DNA from: Planctomycetota bacterium
GTDB taxonomy: Bacteria; Planctomycetota; Planctomycetia; Planctomycetales; Planctomycetaceae
DNA length: 64,000 bases
Reading direction: 5' to 3'
NCBI GenBank assembly: GCA_018242525.1
Contig: JAFEBS010000004.1
Span: 9,082 to 73,081 of the forward strand
Part shown: positions 1 through 9,561 of the stretch, in pieces
Numbering within the stretch: position 1 is the first letter of the stretch
Layout: each line of letters opens with the position of its first letter
Translations under genes and position numbers: made by a program
Notes under the pieces: model-generated
The model's input: only the letters and a program-made list of their open reading frames with translations
Told to the model about the DNA's origin: nothing
Database searches by the model: none

Positions 1-361
1 TCATGTCCAAATTTGAAGGACAGTGCCGGCCAGTCTGCGTCATTGGCGGCCGCCAACACTTCTAATAATCGTCGTGGTTGCGTCGAGCGGAACACGATAT
101 CAGACTCGCCCACGAATCCAAGTCCAGGCGAGCCATGCGTCGAAGCGATTCCTACTACGAGGTCGTCCGGTACGTCGATCGAAATCGGTGCATGCGAACA
201 TGGTTGATCAGGCGGACGCTCCTACTGGCAAAAAACGATTACATTTCGTGATGGTTCGTGATGGTAGCTCCGCGGCGACAACCAGGCATGGATTTGGTTA
301 TAGTGACGCGTCCGATAGTCATTGCTCAACCATTTCATCGCTGGAATATTCGGTAGCACTT
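1..361. other. Gene-poor left edge
   Basis: The frame of the following membrane protein stays open from base 23, but its translation here has no transmembrane or domain character and is rich in Ser, Arg and Thr. I treat it as non-coding upstream sequence. No clear promoter or hairpin was seen. Confidence 0.4.
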
Positions 362-2152
362 ATGATAACTCGGTCGATGCAACCGCCGAATCAATTGCAG
401 GGGGGCGCCACTAAGCCTGGTCGGTTACCAGGACGAATTGTCTTGGCCATGCTTCTTGTGCAGGCAGGATTACTGGGGTACTCGGCAGCTCAACACTCAC
501 CGACGACTCTGGAGCCGGCGTTGCTTGCAAGCGGACTCAGCCATCTGACTTACGGGAGATTTGAGGCGTACCGCGTCAATCCGCCCCTGACACGTATGAT
601 CGCGGCAGCACCGGTACTGGCGGTCGGATACACTCCCAACTGGAGCGGTTTTGATGTCGATCCCCGCGTACGGTCGGAATTCACACTCGGGGAAGGGTTT
701 CTCACTTCGAATCAGAAACGGTCAGTTTCATTGATCGTGCTGGCAAGATGGGCCTGTATTCCGTTTAGTTTGCTGGGTGCCTATTTCGCATACAGGTGGG
801 CAACTGAGTTGTACGGTATGGCATCTGGATTTGTAACGCTGACACTCTATGTCTTCGAACCAAACCTTCTCGCTCATGGCGAACTGATTACATCTGACAT
901 CGCGTGTACATCTTTTGGGATAGTCGCAGGCTACACATTCTGGTTGTGGTTGAAGAAACCAACCTGGCAGAGATCGATCTGCGCCGGGGCTGCACTCGGC
1001 CTCGCACAACTCGCCAAAATGAGCTGGCTGATTCTATTCGTATTATGGCCATTGTTGTGGCTTGCCTGGCGGATGCTATTGTCCCGGCGCGAATTGCACC
1101 GGAAATCGCACTCCGGTCAACAGCCCTCCGATTCCGGCCAGGTGAATTCTCGGCCGTCTGCGACCAACCTTGCCGGCATTGTCCTGCTGGGTATCTACAC
1201 GATCAATATCGGATATGGATTTGACGAAACCGGAACCTCACTGGGCGATTTTGAGTTTGTCAGCCATTCGCTGAATGGACAGACATCTGGAATCCCGGGA
1301 AATCGATTCCGCGACACATTCGTATCCAGTGTGCCCATACCACTTCCCAAACAATATGTACTCGGAATCGACACTCAACGACGCGACTTTGAAGACTTTG
1401 GCCACAAGTCATACTTGCGCGGCGAGTGGCGAAACCATGGCTGGTGGTACTACTATGTGTACGGACTGTGCGTCAAAGTTCCCTGTGGAGTCTGGTCAAT
1501 CTTGGGAATTGTTGCCGTATTCAGGCTGACAAAGCAACCCAGTTTGAATCAGCTTCAGGATGAACTGATCCTGATGGCTCCCGCACTGGCGATGGTGATT
1601 CTGGTGAGTTCTCAGACCGAATTCACAATTCATTTGCGATACGTCTTCCCAGCACTCGGATTATTCATCGTGTTTCTCGGGCAGGCCGGTGCGTACATCG
1701 CGATGCAGAGCCGATTGTGGTCAGCATTGGTCCTTGCCTCGTTGGTATGGTTCATTATGAGTTCGATGAATGCGTACCCGAATCAGTATGCCTATTTCAA
1801 TGAAATCGTTGGGGGGGCAACGAACGGGCGCAACCATCTCCTGAACAGCAGCCTTGATTGGGGGCAAGGGCTTCAGGAGGCTATTACCTGGATTCGGGAT
1901 TCCGGCTACGCGGAGTCTGTTGAGTTTTCAGTGCCGTCACCAACGATGGCAATCATTCTGCTGGACCGATCGCCGAACTCATCCGCCCGCATCGGGGAAA
2001 GAACTGTGCTTTATAGTGCAGATTCTTACTCACTCAGGCAATCGACCTTAACGGGCGAAGAGAAGTCCAGGGAGACTGTTATCAAGCGATTCCAATCAGG
2101 AATGGTACTTGCCGTCGAGCAAGCTGTCGCTGAGGAATCCGGCCTGCCGTGA
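362..2152 (+). CDS. PMT/ArnT-like multi-spanning glycosyltransferase-type membrane protein
   Basis: A protein of about 596 residues with many hydrophobic helices. It looks like the GT-C fold of dolichyl-phosphate-mannose mannosyltransferase-like (PMT/ArnT) proteins: an N-terminal helix, a large polar loop after it containing the RVNPPLTRM stretch, then a series of helices (around RWACIPFSLLGAYFAYRWA) and a membrane domain ending near residue 460, followed by a soluble tail. Such proteins transfer sugars from lipid-linked donors on the outer face of the cytoplasmic membrane. The GT-C acidic motif is not clear, so the donor and acceptor are unknown. The frame is open from base 23; ATG 362 or 377 fits best because sequence before it is not membrane-like, but neither has a strong Shine-Dalgarno site. 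It converges with the operon that ends at 2156, leaving only 3 bp between the stops. Confidence 0.7.
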   Translation: MITRSMQPPNQLQGGATKPGRLPGRIVLAMLLVQAGLLGYSAAQHSPTTLEPALLASGLSHLTYGRFEAYRVNPPLTRMIAAAPVLAVGYTPNWSGFDVDPRVRSEFTLGEGFLTSNQKRSVSLIVLARWACIPFSLLGAYFAYRWATELYGMASGFVTLTLYVFEPNLLAHGELITSDIACTSFGIVAGYTFWLWLKKPTWQRSICAGAALGLAQLAKMSWLILFVLWPLLWLAWRMLLSRRELHRKSHSGQQPSDSGQVNSRPSATNLAGIVLLGIYTINIGYGFDETGTSLGDFEFVSHSLNGQTSGIPGNRFRDTFVSSVPIPLPKQYVLGIDTQRRDFEDFGHKSYLRGEWRNHGWWYYYVYGLCVKVPCGVWSILGIVAVFRLTKQPSLNQLQDELILMAPALAMVILVSSQTEFTIHLRYVFPALGLFIVFLGQAGAYIAMQSRLWSALVLASLVWFIMSSMNAYPNQYAYFNEIVGGATNGRNHLLNSSLDWGQGLQEAITWIRDSGYAESVEFSVPSPTMAIILLDRSPNSSARIGERTVLYSADSYSLRQSTLTGEEKSRETVIKRFQSGMVLAVEQAVAEESGLP

Positions 2153-2155
2153 CTT

Positions 2156-3259
2156 CTACAGATCACCTTTCTTTCGGCTGCGTACAAATCGCACGAGAAA
2201 GAAACACGCCAATCCCAGGAACAGCAATCCATTCAGAAATAGAAAGCCTCTGTAACTCTTTGCGCCCTGCTTCTCGGAGGCCTTTTTTGACTGTCCAGAA
2301 ATCACCGATTCTCCATAGGGTACAATCGACTTCCCGTTCCAGAGACAGGCGTCTTCTGAAATCGGGTGGCCACTGATGTATGTCCCCGCTGGTACATTCA
2401 TTCCGGCGATCGTAAACAGCTTGGGGTCGACTTCCGCATTCAATGAGATGACAGTAACGGTAACAATTTCGTCTTCGTCGACGATACCATCGCGTTTACG
2501 CGAGTAGGTGACTTTACTCGGGAACCAGAGTTTAGATTCGCCGTGCAATCCGTATTCGGTTTCCACACTGTCCAAGTACACCATGTCGCGATAGGAAAAC
2601 TCTTTTTCCATGCGAACAAGGCTCGGTCCGTACATCGGATTGAACCATTGCCGGACGGTCCCAGTATCAGGGTCAAACCGATACTCGAGTCGAATACAAT
2701 CCTGCCCGTGATAGGTTTCGCGAGTGACTGTGGGGTCCGACCGGTCCGCGCGTCCGATCCATTCTCCGAAGCTCTTCAGCTTTGCCAGATTCGGGCTTGA
2801 ATCCGCTGCCATTCCCAAAGCGCGCGGATCAAATACCGGAAATGTCGCGGGCTGATTGAGCACCTCAGCGACGGGATGCATTTCCAGCATGATTTCGAAG
2901 TTCGGTTCCTTCAAATCCGTGTAGAAGACGTGAAATCCGTTCGCCTCACAATTGCGACAATTGGTCGCTCGGGTCGAATCGCCATCCGGACCAGAAATTC
3001 GTGTCACATCATTTCGCAGTTTTGTTTCGAGCAGATAAATTGCCGTCGTTCGATTGCGAACGACAGGATCTTTGCCCGAGGGATACGATGTCAAACGGTG
3101 TTCCAGGGACAATTCGGCGGAATGGATCGCTTTCCGGTAGGCGATCACATCGCGCTCCAGGTCCGCAGCCGTTGGGGTCTCCGCACCGCGGGAAAACGCT
3201 GTCCCCGTTAGCGATAGAGCGACTGCCACGATCCAGCGTTCAGCGAGAAACCTGTGCAT
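2156..3259 (-). CDS. Exported protein with C-terminal membrane anchor, function unknown
   Basis: About 367 residues. ATG at 3259 is chosen over the longer frame start at 3349 because GGAG lies 8 nt upstream and the protein then begins with a signal peptide (MHRFLAERWIVAVALSLTG). The middle is a soluble beta-rich domain with features reminiscent of LolA-like or outer-membrane lipoprotein-sorting proteins, such as a sequence around QWFNPMYGPSLVRMEK; this similarity is weak. A CRNC pair occurs near residue 100. The C-terminus has a hydrophobic helix followed by a basic tail (RFVRSRKKGDL), so it is probably anchored in the membrane with the body outside the cytoplasm. It is the third gene of a leftward operon with the Cys-rich and DUF1573 genes. 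Confidence 0.72.
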   Translation of the reverse strand: MHRFLAERWIVAVALSLTGTAFSRGAETPTAADLERDVIAYRKAIHSAELSLEHRLTSYPSGKDPVVRNRTTAIYLLETKLRNDVTRISGPDGDSTRATNCRNCEANGFHVFYTDLKEPNFEIMLEMHPVAEVLNQPATFPVFDPRALGMAADSSPNLAKLKSFGEWIGRADRSDPTVTRETYHGQDCIRLEYRFDPDTGTVRQWFNPMYGPSLVRMEKEFSYRDMVYLDSVETEYGLHGESKLWFPSKVTYSRKRDGIVDEDEIVTVTVISLNAEVDPKLFTIAGMNVPAGTYISGHPISEDACLWNGKSIVPYGESVISGQSKKASEKQGAKSYRGFLFLNGLLFLGLACFFLVRFVRSRKKGDL

Positions 3260-3348
3260 TCCAATGTCTCCAGCGCAGTCATGACTCACAATGCTGGTAC
3301 TCACCAGGGCAGTGCAAAGTGCCCTGCCCTTTCCGGTGAAGCACGCCA

Positions 3349-3753
3349 CTAATTCGGGCAGTTGCGATTTCCCTGCTTCTGGAAGAATGTAGGCTGACCA
3401 ACTGGTGAGGCAATATCGATAACACAGTCGACCGGCGGACCTGCATCAACCTTGCACTTGTATCTCTGCCGACACAGCGTCCGCAAGGGAGTTCCATCGG
3501 GGTTTGTCAAGGCATAACATTCCTTGCCACTTCCCGGATTCGACTCGCAGGTAAATCGATTCGTTGTCACTGTGTCCTCAAATCTCTCGGGGCAGGGGAC
3601 ACCTGCATCCCCCTCCTCGATGCATAGCAGCACTTCCACGGGACAAGGGATCGACTTTGCCGTTGTATCCGGGCAGGGAGCGCCAGACGACAATCGAATC
3701 CATGTGAACCCAACCAATGCAAAACCCATGAGCCAATACACGCGTTGCATCAT
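3349..3753 (-). CDS. Small secreted cysteine-rich protein
   Basis: About 134 residues, beginning at one of two adjacent ATGs (3753 or 3750) directly after a GGAGGGTG Shine-Dalgarno sequence; the frame also extends to 3783. The N-terminal helix (YWLMGFALVGFTWI) is a signal peptide or anchor. The rest has ten cysteines, three of them in PCP motifs (APCPD, IPCPV, VPCPE), enough for up to five disulfides outside the cytoplasm. No family recognised. It lies between the DUF1573 gene upstream (37-bp gap) and the anchored protein downstream, so a shared extracytoplasmic role for the three is likely but unproven. Confidence 0.68.
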   Translation of the reverse strand: MMQRVYWLMGFALVGFTWIRLSSGAPCPDTTAKSIPCPVEVLLCIEEGDAGVPCPERFEDTVTTNRFTCESNPGSGKECYALTNPDGTPLRTLCRQRYKCKVDAGPPVDCVIDIASPVGQPTFFQKQGNRNCPN

Positions 3754-3790
3754 CACCCTCCAGATAAGTAACGGGAACCACAAACACGCA

Positions 3791-4507
3791 CTACTTCGTC
3801 ATCTGAATCGGAAATCGACATCGCCTGGTATGGACATTGTTTGTATCGACGCGTAATTCGGGCGTCGGCCCATCTTCCTCCCATTTGCTGGGGTCAAATG
3901 TCAAATTGACGGTCAATTGATCCTCAGAGACAGATGCGGCAAACGCGCCGTTGGTCGTTGTGGCCCGAATTATTCTGATGCCCTTTACGCGGGCATCGGT
4001 AAACTCGATTCGTCGGTGGTCCACGACGCCTGTTTTGAATTCCAGCGCTTTTGGGGAGTATTCAAAATCGGGTTGAACGTCCCCGCGAACGATTAGATCA
4101 AGTTCACTGGATTCTGTTTCAGTCATGTACCGAATAGTGACTTTTTGTTCGACACGATACCGGCTAGGCCCCGGTTTCCAATGACCGTCTATGGTTACAA
4201 ATCCATTCTTGGGAATGACCGCCGCGGACGCTTTCGCAACAACGCAACCGCACGCGACGTCGACATGTTCGATCGTAATGGCCGACGGAGCCGTGTTTTG
4301 TAATCTGAACTGAAACTCTAAAGCGCCGCCTTGAGTGACTGGGCCAAAGTCCCAAATGTTTGTGTTGACTGGTGTCAGTCCTGCGAAACGTGATTCACTA
4401 ATGTGTGTAAAAAAAATAGACACAAAGCACAACAGCGAAAGAAGCAGGCATACAAGGGCTGGAATTGAACCGCCGCGCCATTTCGAGAGGAGTGCAGCAA
4501 GCGGCAT
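3791..4507 (-). CDS. DUF1573 domain protein, membrane anchored
   Basis: About 238 residues. One N-terminal transmembrane helix (around PALVCLLLSLLCFVSIFF) is followed by a DUF1573 Ig-like domain recognised by the pattern NIWDFGPVTQGG, then FQLQNTA-like sequence and the ACGCVVAK motif. These domains are common in exported proteins of Bacteroidetes and Planctomycetes; their molecular role is not settled. The start at 4507 has GAGG 8 nt upstream; upstream alternatives are ATG 4540 (with AGGA very close) and TTG 4567. First gene of the leftward operon 4507-2156, with its promoter presumably in the 215-bp divergent region before the DUF2079 gene. Confidence 0.8.
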   Translation of the reverse strand: MPLAALLSKWRGGSIPALVCLLLSLLCFVSIFFTHISESRFAGLTPVNTNIWDFGPVTQGGALEFQFRLQNTAPSAITIEHVDVACGCVVAKASAAVIPKNGFVTIDGHWKPGPSRYRVEQKVTIRYMTETESSELDLIVRGDVQPDFEYSPKALEFKTGVVDHRRIEFTDARVKGIRIIRATTTNGAFAASVSEDQLTVNLTFDPSKWEEDGPTPELRVDTNNVHTRRCRFPIQMTK

Positions 4508-4722
4508 GTTGCCAACCTCAATTGCTTCAAGAGATCCCATGTCCTGATCGCCATTGATTAATACCAATGCAGTGCCTCGGAGTCAATCGTTCTCCCTCTG
4601 CTGTGGAAGTACACCACCTGATTGCCGCCATATCGTCGATTGGGAAGTGCGTTGAAGCAGAACAGCCTTAGCACGCTCTTCCGACGGCTTCAGTTGCAAA
4701 AGAGTCCATCACCGTCCGTGGC

Positions 4723-6891
4723 ATGGCGGCACTGTCGTTCCCCCAATCCATCGATTACGATGGCCCGATGCCCCCGCAATCTCCCAAAACAACCGCGTCT
4801 GCAAGCTCCCCCGGCCGATGGATTGGTGCGATCGGTCTGTCGTTGCTGGGACTTTTGCTCGCCAGTAGTTGCGTTCAGACCTGGTTGTCGTCCAGGGTTC
4901 TGGCCGCGAGTTTTGTCAGTCCCGGCACATGGATGGCCTGGGTGGGGGCGAAGCCTGTCGGGACCGGGCTTCCTGACGAGGTACAGGTATCGTTTCTCTC
5001 CGTGGCGACGGTGATTGCGAGTCTGATGCTGGTGACCTGGGCCGGTGGTTCGTTCTGGGTGGCTCGTCGATCAAGCCGCAGTCTGACCGACTCGCTGGCC
5101 TTGTGGGGGATGTGGGGAGCCTTCTGGTGGTGTGCAATTGATCTCTGGGAATGGACCTGGATTATCGCCGGAATTGTCGGTTGGGAAAGTCTGGCTGCTC
5201 TGCTGGCGGGAACTCCGCAATTCTGGCTGGCGCTCTGCGTCACAGGATGGGTGACGACGCTCTGCAGCGTGGCGGCTTCGACCACGGAGCAGACGGAATC
5301 AGCCGCCGCCACATCGACGACGCGTTGGGTCTGGCTGGCCTGCGGACTGTACATCGCCGTCTTTACCACCATGAACTGGCGGTTGTACTTCAATCTGCTG
5401 ATCCCGCACGGCGATTCCGCAATGTATGAAGAACACCTCTGGAATGTGCTGCATGGCAAGGGGTTTCAGAGTTATCTGGATCAGGGCTACTTCCTGGGGG
5501 AGCACATTCAATTTGTGCATCTGTTCCTCATCCCCATTTATGTCATCTGGCCTTCTCACCTATTGCTGGAACTGACCGAATCCACGGCCCTGGCGATGGG
5601 AGCACTGCCAGTCTACTGGATGACACGGCGAAATACCGGTTCGGATAAGGCGGCTCTGGCCGCCGCCATCGCCTACCTGTTCTACACGCCGATGCAATTC
5701 CTGGACATCGAGATCGATTTGAAGACATTCCGACCAGAAGCGTTCGGGATCCCGCTGCTGTTGTTAACCCTGGACCAACTGGATCGCCGCAACCTTCGCG
5801 GCCTGCTGATCGGACTCGCGTTCACATTGACCGTGAAAGAGGACTATGCACTGATCTTCGGACCAATGGGTCTGTGGATCCTGTGGCACGCCTGGCGCAC
5901 TCCGTCGAACTCACCCGCGGCCGGGAACCGGCGCACGTGGATGATCACGGGACTGTCGGTTTCCATCGGCAGCGTCGGCTATTTGTGGCTGGCAACTCGA
6001 GTAATCATGCCGTGGTTTCGCGCGGGTGCCGAAGTCCATTACGCCCGGTACTTCAGCAAGTTCGGGGAAACCCCCGAACAGATCGTGCAGACGATGCTGA
6101 CCAATCCCGGATTGCTCTTCGGGGAACTCTTTTCGACGGCCACGTTCCTGTACGCATTGGCGATGCTGGCACCGGTCGCCTTTCTGCCACTGTTCTCCCC
6201 CGGTCGTCTGGCAGTCGGCGCACCTCTGTTTGGGATCCTGTGCTTGAACGAACTGGCAAAGGATCCCCGGCACCAGTTTCACGCTCCGTTGGTCGCGATC
6301 GTTTTCTGGGCTGTCGCTGCGGGGCTACCTTCGGCCGGAATCTGCCTTCGCCGCTTCGCAGTGCGAATCGGCACGCTGACGCCGAACCGGGAAGCAGGTC
6401 TGGCGACGATCCCGCGAACTCTGCTGTGGGCCAGTGCTCTGACAACGGGCGTCTTTTTCAGCCTGAGCCCGCTGGGAATTCCATTCTGGGATGCGGGATC
6501 CAGTTGGAACTGGCAACGATTGTATGGCCCCAGTCGCCGCGCCGCCGAGTTTGTTCACGTGATCCCGTTGATCCCGCAAAACAGTCGCGTGGCATCGACG
6601 GATTTCGTCCATCCGCGATTTACCCACTACGATCGCTCGTATGATTACAGCCAGTATCTGCGCAAAGTAAGTGGTTACGAACAGCGTGTCCCCGATGACA
6701 CGGAATTCATCGTCATCGACACTCAGCATCCGTACAGTACGATCAAGCGGCCCGATCAGATTCCCGAATTGCGCGATCACCCGGATCAATGGGAGTTGTT
6801 GCCGGATCGGACCGAGGGCTACTTTATCGTCCTGAAACGACGAACTGCCGACATGAAAGATCTGCACCACACAGACAGTCATGGCAACTGA
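4723..6891 (+). CDS. DUF2079 predicted membrane protein
   Basis: 722 residues with about 12 hydrophobic helices. The central part (HGDSAMYEEHLWNVLHG, GEHIQFVHLFL, then a helix and GALPVYWMTRR) matches the DUF2079 family of polytopic membrane proteins, which resemble GT-C glycosyltransferases in topology and carry a large C-terminal extracytoplasmic loop. No substrate is known. ATG 4723 opens the frame; ATG 4768 (MPPQSPKTT) is an alternative, and neither has a good ribosome-binding site. It is divergent from the DUF1573 operon. A second GT-C-like membrane protein lies at 362-2152, so this stretch may serve envelope polysaccharide or glycoprotein assembly; that is inference. Confidence 0.8.
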   Translation: MAALSFPQSIDYDGPMPPQSPKTTASASSPGRWIGAIGLSLLGLLLASSCVQTWLSSRVLAASFVSPGTWMAWVGAKPVGTGLPDEVQVSFLSVATVIASLMLVTWAGGSFWVARRSSRSLTDSLALWGMWGAFWWCAIDLWEWTWIIAGIVGWESLAALLAGTPQFWLALCVTGWVTTLCSVAASTTEQTESAAATSTTRWVWLACGLYIAVFTTMNWRLYFNLLIPHGDSAMYEEHLWNVLHGKGFQSYLDQGYFLGEHIQFVHLFLIPIYVIWPSHLLLELTESTALAMGALPVYWMTRRNTGSDKAALAAAIAYLFYTPMQFLDIEIDLKTFRPEAFGIPLLLLTLDQLDRRNLRGLLIGLAFTLTVKEDYALIFGPMGLWILWHAWRTPSNSPAAGNRRTWMITGLSVSIGSVGYLWLATRVIMPWFRAGAEVHYARYFSKFGETPEQIVQTMLTNPGLLFGELFSTATFLYALAMLAPVAFLPLFSPGRLAVGAPLFGILCLNELAKDPRHQFHAPLVAIVFWAVAAGLPSAGICLRRFAVRIGTLTPNREAGLATIPRTLLWASALTTGVFFSLSPLGIPFWDAGSSWNWQRLYGPSRRAAEFVHVIPLIPQNSRVASTDFVHPRFTHYDRSYDYSQYLRKVSGYEQRVPDDTEFIVIDTQHPYSTIKRPDQIPELRDHPDQWELLPDRTEGYFIVLKRRTADMKDLHHTDSHGN

Positions 6892-7047
6892 AGTGCAATC
6901 GGCGTGTGGAACAGATTGCCGGGATCGACTTTTCTGCTTCAACGGACGTTTGTATCACGCACGACGTCACTCGTCCGGGGTCTGACGGCCCCCGGCTCAC
7001 CCGGAGCTATTCCTGGATTTCTGGGGGAGATGTACTTGGGCAGCAGT

Positions 7048-8529
7048 CTACGTACCGCAGAACGTTTGATACCCGTCATCGTCTGGCGGTGGATCACGAT
7101 AGCGGTTCGACTCTGGTGCCAGCTCATACGGTGACGACAACACGGCCACGAGTCGATGGAACAGCGAAAGGTCGTTCTGTTCTTCGGCGGCCTGCAGGGC
7201 GGCTTCAACTTGATGGTTCCGCGGAATCACGGCCGGGTTGACGGCTTGCATTCGGGCGGACACCGACTCCATCGGTCCAGCTTCACGATTCAGCCGCAGC
7301 AGCCATCGTGTATGCCACTCCTGAAAACTGGCATCCTGATCCTGTTCCGCAATCAACGGTCCGTCTGACAGTTTTCGGAACGTGTTCGTGAAGTCGGCGC
7401 CGGTGGTCTGCATCCAGTCGAGCAGCGATTGGATCAATTCCAAGTCGTCGGACTCGGCCGTCTGCAACCCCAGTTTGCTGCGCATTCCGCTGAGCCAGTA
7501 ACGCTGAAACAGTGCCGGGAATTCTCCCAGCACCGCCGTGGCCATGGCAACGGACTGCTCCTGATCGGCATCCAGCAACGGCAACAACGTTTCCGCAAAT
7601 CGGGTCAGGTTCCACTGCGCAATCGCGGGTTGATTGCCGTAGGCATAACGGCCGTGTCGATCGATCGAACTGAAGACCGTTTCCGGGCGATACACATTCA
7701 TGAATGCGCACGGGCCATAGTCGATCGTTTCCCCGGAAATCGCCATATTGTCGGTATTCATGACCCCGTGAATGAAACCGACCATCTGCCATTGAGCGAT
7801 CAGCGAGGCCTGCCGGTCGATCACGGCTTTCAGAAACGCCAGGTATTTCTCCGGCGCGTTGACCAGCTCGGGAAAGTGTCGCTGGATCGTGTAATCAGTC
7901 AGTGCCTGCAGATTCTCCGCCTCCTGCCTTGCCGCCGCGTATTCAAACGTCCCGACCCGAATGTGACTGGCGGCAACACGAGTCAAAATGGCGCCCCGCA
8001 ACGCAGACGCGCGGTACACCTGTTCGCCCGTGGTGACGACCGCCAGGCTGCGCGTCGTGGGGATCCCCAGCGCCCACATGGCTTCGCTGATCAGGTATTC
8101 GCGCAGCATCGGTCCGAGCGCGGCGCGGCCATCTCCGCGACGCGAAAAGCGAGTCACTCCGCCCCCCTTGAACTGAATATCGACGAGTTGCGCGGTCGGC
8201 GTTCGATGTTCGCCCAGCAGAATGGCCCGACCGTCGCCGAGCATTGTGAAGTGTCCATACTGGTGCCCGGCGTACGCCTGCGCAATCGGTTGGCTGCCGT
8301 CGGGAAGGATCTGACCGGAAAACAGATTCGCGGCGGCAAGAGGGGAAAGCCGGCTGAAATCGAGTCCCAGTTCGCTCGCCAAATCCGTATTGAGAACTGA
8401 GACACTCGGCTCCTGAACCGTGGCGGGACACGCCACAGCGTAGAAAACGTCCGGAAGCCTTGTATACGTATTGTCGAATCGCCAGCCAACGGAACTGATT
8501 TCAACATTCGATGTGGCCGAAGCGGTCAT
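7048..8529 (-). CDS. selO: SelO family protein adenylyltransferase (YdiU)
   Basis: 493 residues, the usual bacterial SelO length. Signature stretches are present in order: AYAGHQYGHF, LGDGRAILLGE, FKGGGVTRFSRRGDGRAALGPMLREYL, GIPTTRSLAVVTTGE, the VGFIHGVMNTDNM catalytic loop and the following DYGPCAFMN metal-binding segment, and a C-terminal YQTFCGT tail carrying the conserved cysteine. SelO is a pseudokinase-fold enzyme that binds ATP in reverse and transfers AMP to Ser, Thr or Tyr of proteins, with a role in redox stress in characterised members. The cysteine replaces the selenocysteine of vertebrate SelO. Transcribed alone, 150 bp after slyX. Confidence 0.95.
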   Translation of the reverse strand: MTASATSNVEISSVGWRFDNTYTRLPDVFYAVACPATVQEPSVSVLNTDLASELGLDFSRLSPLAAANLFSGQILPDGSQPIAQAYAGHQYGHFTMLGDGRAILLGEHRTPTAQLVDIQFKGGGVTRFSRRGDGRAALGPMLREYLISEAMWALGIPTTRSLAVVTTGEQVYRASALRGAILTRVAASHIRVGTFEYAAARQEAENLQALTDYTIQRHFPELVNAPEKYLAFLKAVIDRQASLIAQWQMVGFIHGVMNTDNMAISGETIDYGPCAFMNVYRPETVFSSIDRHGRYAYGNQPAIAQWNLTRFAETLLPLLDADQEQSVAMATAVLGEFPALFQRYWLSGMRSKLGLQTAESDDLELIQSLLDWMQTTGADFTNTFRKLSDGPLIAEQDQDASFQEWHTRWLLRLNREAGPMESVSARMQAVNPAVIPRNHQVEAALQAAEEQNDLSLFHRLVAVLSSPYELAPESNRYRDPPPDDDGYQTFCGT

Positions 8530-8676
8530 TCCGAATCCTTCAAAGCAGCAACTGCGTTTCTCTTTTGGATTCCCATGTGCCTTTGCAATAAAGGGGCGCT
8601 GACCCCTCGAAGGACACCAGGTTCACTTTGAAAATCGACGCCCCGGAGAGGGGCCGAGCCCTTCTTGGTGGGACTG

Positions 8677-8895
8677 CTAATAGTGCGGTGGCCGTTCTTC
8701 CGCGGGATCCCGGATTTCCGGGGGTTCCGCCAATTGCCGCAAGCGGCGTTCAAACTGAGCCATCTGGTCGCGACTTCCCTTGAACTCCACATGCAGACTG
8801 ACCAGGGCCTGATGCATTTGCTCCAGATCGTGCTGCAGGTGAGCCACGGCGGTTTCTAACCGGACCAATCGGTCGTCGGCATTCGAGTCTGTCAT
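8677..8895 (-). CDS. slyX: SlyX family small coiled-coil protein
   Basis: 72 residues from ATG 8895. It has the SlyX layout: a heptad-patterned coiled coil (LVRLETAVAHLQHDLEQMHQ) with a C-terminal Pro-rich tail ending in PPHY, the typical SlyX ending. The role of SlyX is not well established. The longer frame to 8973 adds residues unlike the family. The ribosome-binding site is weak. Confidence 0.88.
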   Translation of the reverse strand: MTDSNADDRLVRLETAVAHLQHDLEQMHQALVSLHVEFKGSRDQMAQFERRLRQLAEPPEIRDPAEERPPHY

Positions 8896-9057
8896 AGTTC
8901 GACGATTGCATTTCGTAGAGGAATGGTGTTCGCAACGCTGGGATTCTATCGAGACGGAGGTCGCCTGTGCCACGGCCTGGTGGAATGGAGTGCGGTTAAT
9001 CCTGCTGGCACTTCACTACCAGGGCATTTCCTCATCGGGGCCAACGTTCGCTCTCGT

Positions 9058-9561
9058 TTATCCCAACACCTTTTCGATAGTGGCCAGCGGCAGGTACAGA
9101 TGCTTCGGGTTGTCGAGCAGCGGCGCAAAGCCGTATTTGACGTAAAACGCGACGGCAGAATCGTCGACAGCGTCCACTTCGACCGCGTGCAACCCGAGAC
9201 TGTCGGACAAATCCAGCGAGCGTTGCAGGGCGTCGAGCAGCAAACCTTCTCCCAACCGCTTGCCCTGGACCGGCTGATCGACGGCCAGACGGGCGAGGAG
9301 AATGACTGGAACTGGATGCTTCGGGAGTTTGCGCGAGGCTTCGTTCGGCAGGTGCTCAAACATTACGGCACCGGCCGCAAGGGTGTAGTAGCCGATCACC
9401 CGCTTTTCGCCTTCAGACACGGCAACAAAGGTCTTGCCCAGGCGTCGCTTTTCGTACTGACTGACGCGAGTGCGGATGAAGTCATCCAGCGGTGGCTTCC
9501 CGCAGGTAAAGGCGGATCGGTCATGGGCTTTGCCGAACGGTTCGATAATCCAGTCAGCCAC
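9058..9561 (-). CDS. GNAT-fold acetyltransferase, TacT-type toxin
   Basis: About 167 residues if translation begins at GTG 9561. That codon overlaps the antitoxin stop by 8 bp (GTGGCTGA), which suggests translational coupling; the longer frame to ATG 9624 would overlap by 71 bp. The sequence follows TacT/AtaT-like toxins throughout: FTCGKPPLDDF near the start, GYYTLAAGAV, then PVPVILLARLAVDQPVQGKRLGEGLL (acetyl-CoA loop, Q-G-K-R-L-G) and FYVKYGF. Family members acetylate the amino group of charged tRNAs and stop translation. The conserved Tyr before the GF dipeptide, the likely general acid, is present. It is the second gene of the pair with 9554-9832. Confidence 0.88.
   Translation of the reverse strand: MADWIIEPFGKAHDRSAFTCGKPPLDDFIRTRVSQYEKRRLGKTFVAVSEGEKRVIGYYTLAAGAVMFEHLPNEASRKLPKHPVPVILLARLAVDQPVQGKRLGEGLLLDALQRSLDLSDSLGLHAVEVDAVDDSAVAFYVKYGFAPLLDNPKHLYLPLATIEKVLG

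Noticed and set aside
6980..7000. GC-rich hairpin between the convergent DUF2079 and selO genes as a terminator
   Set aside because: The stem is short and there is no T-run on either side.
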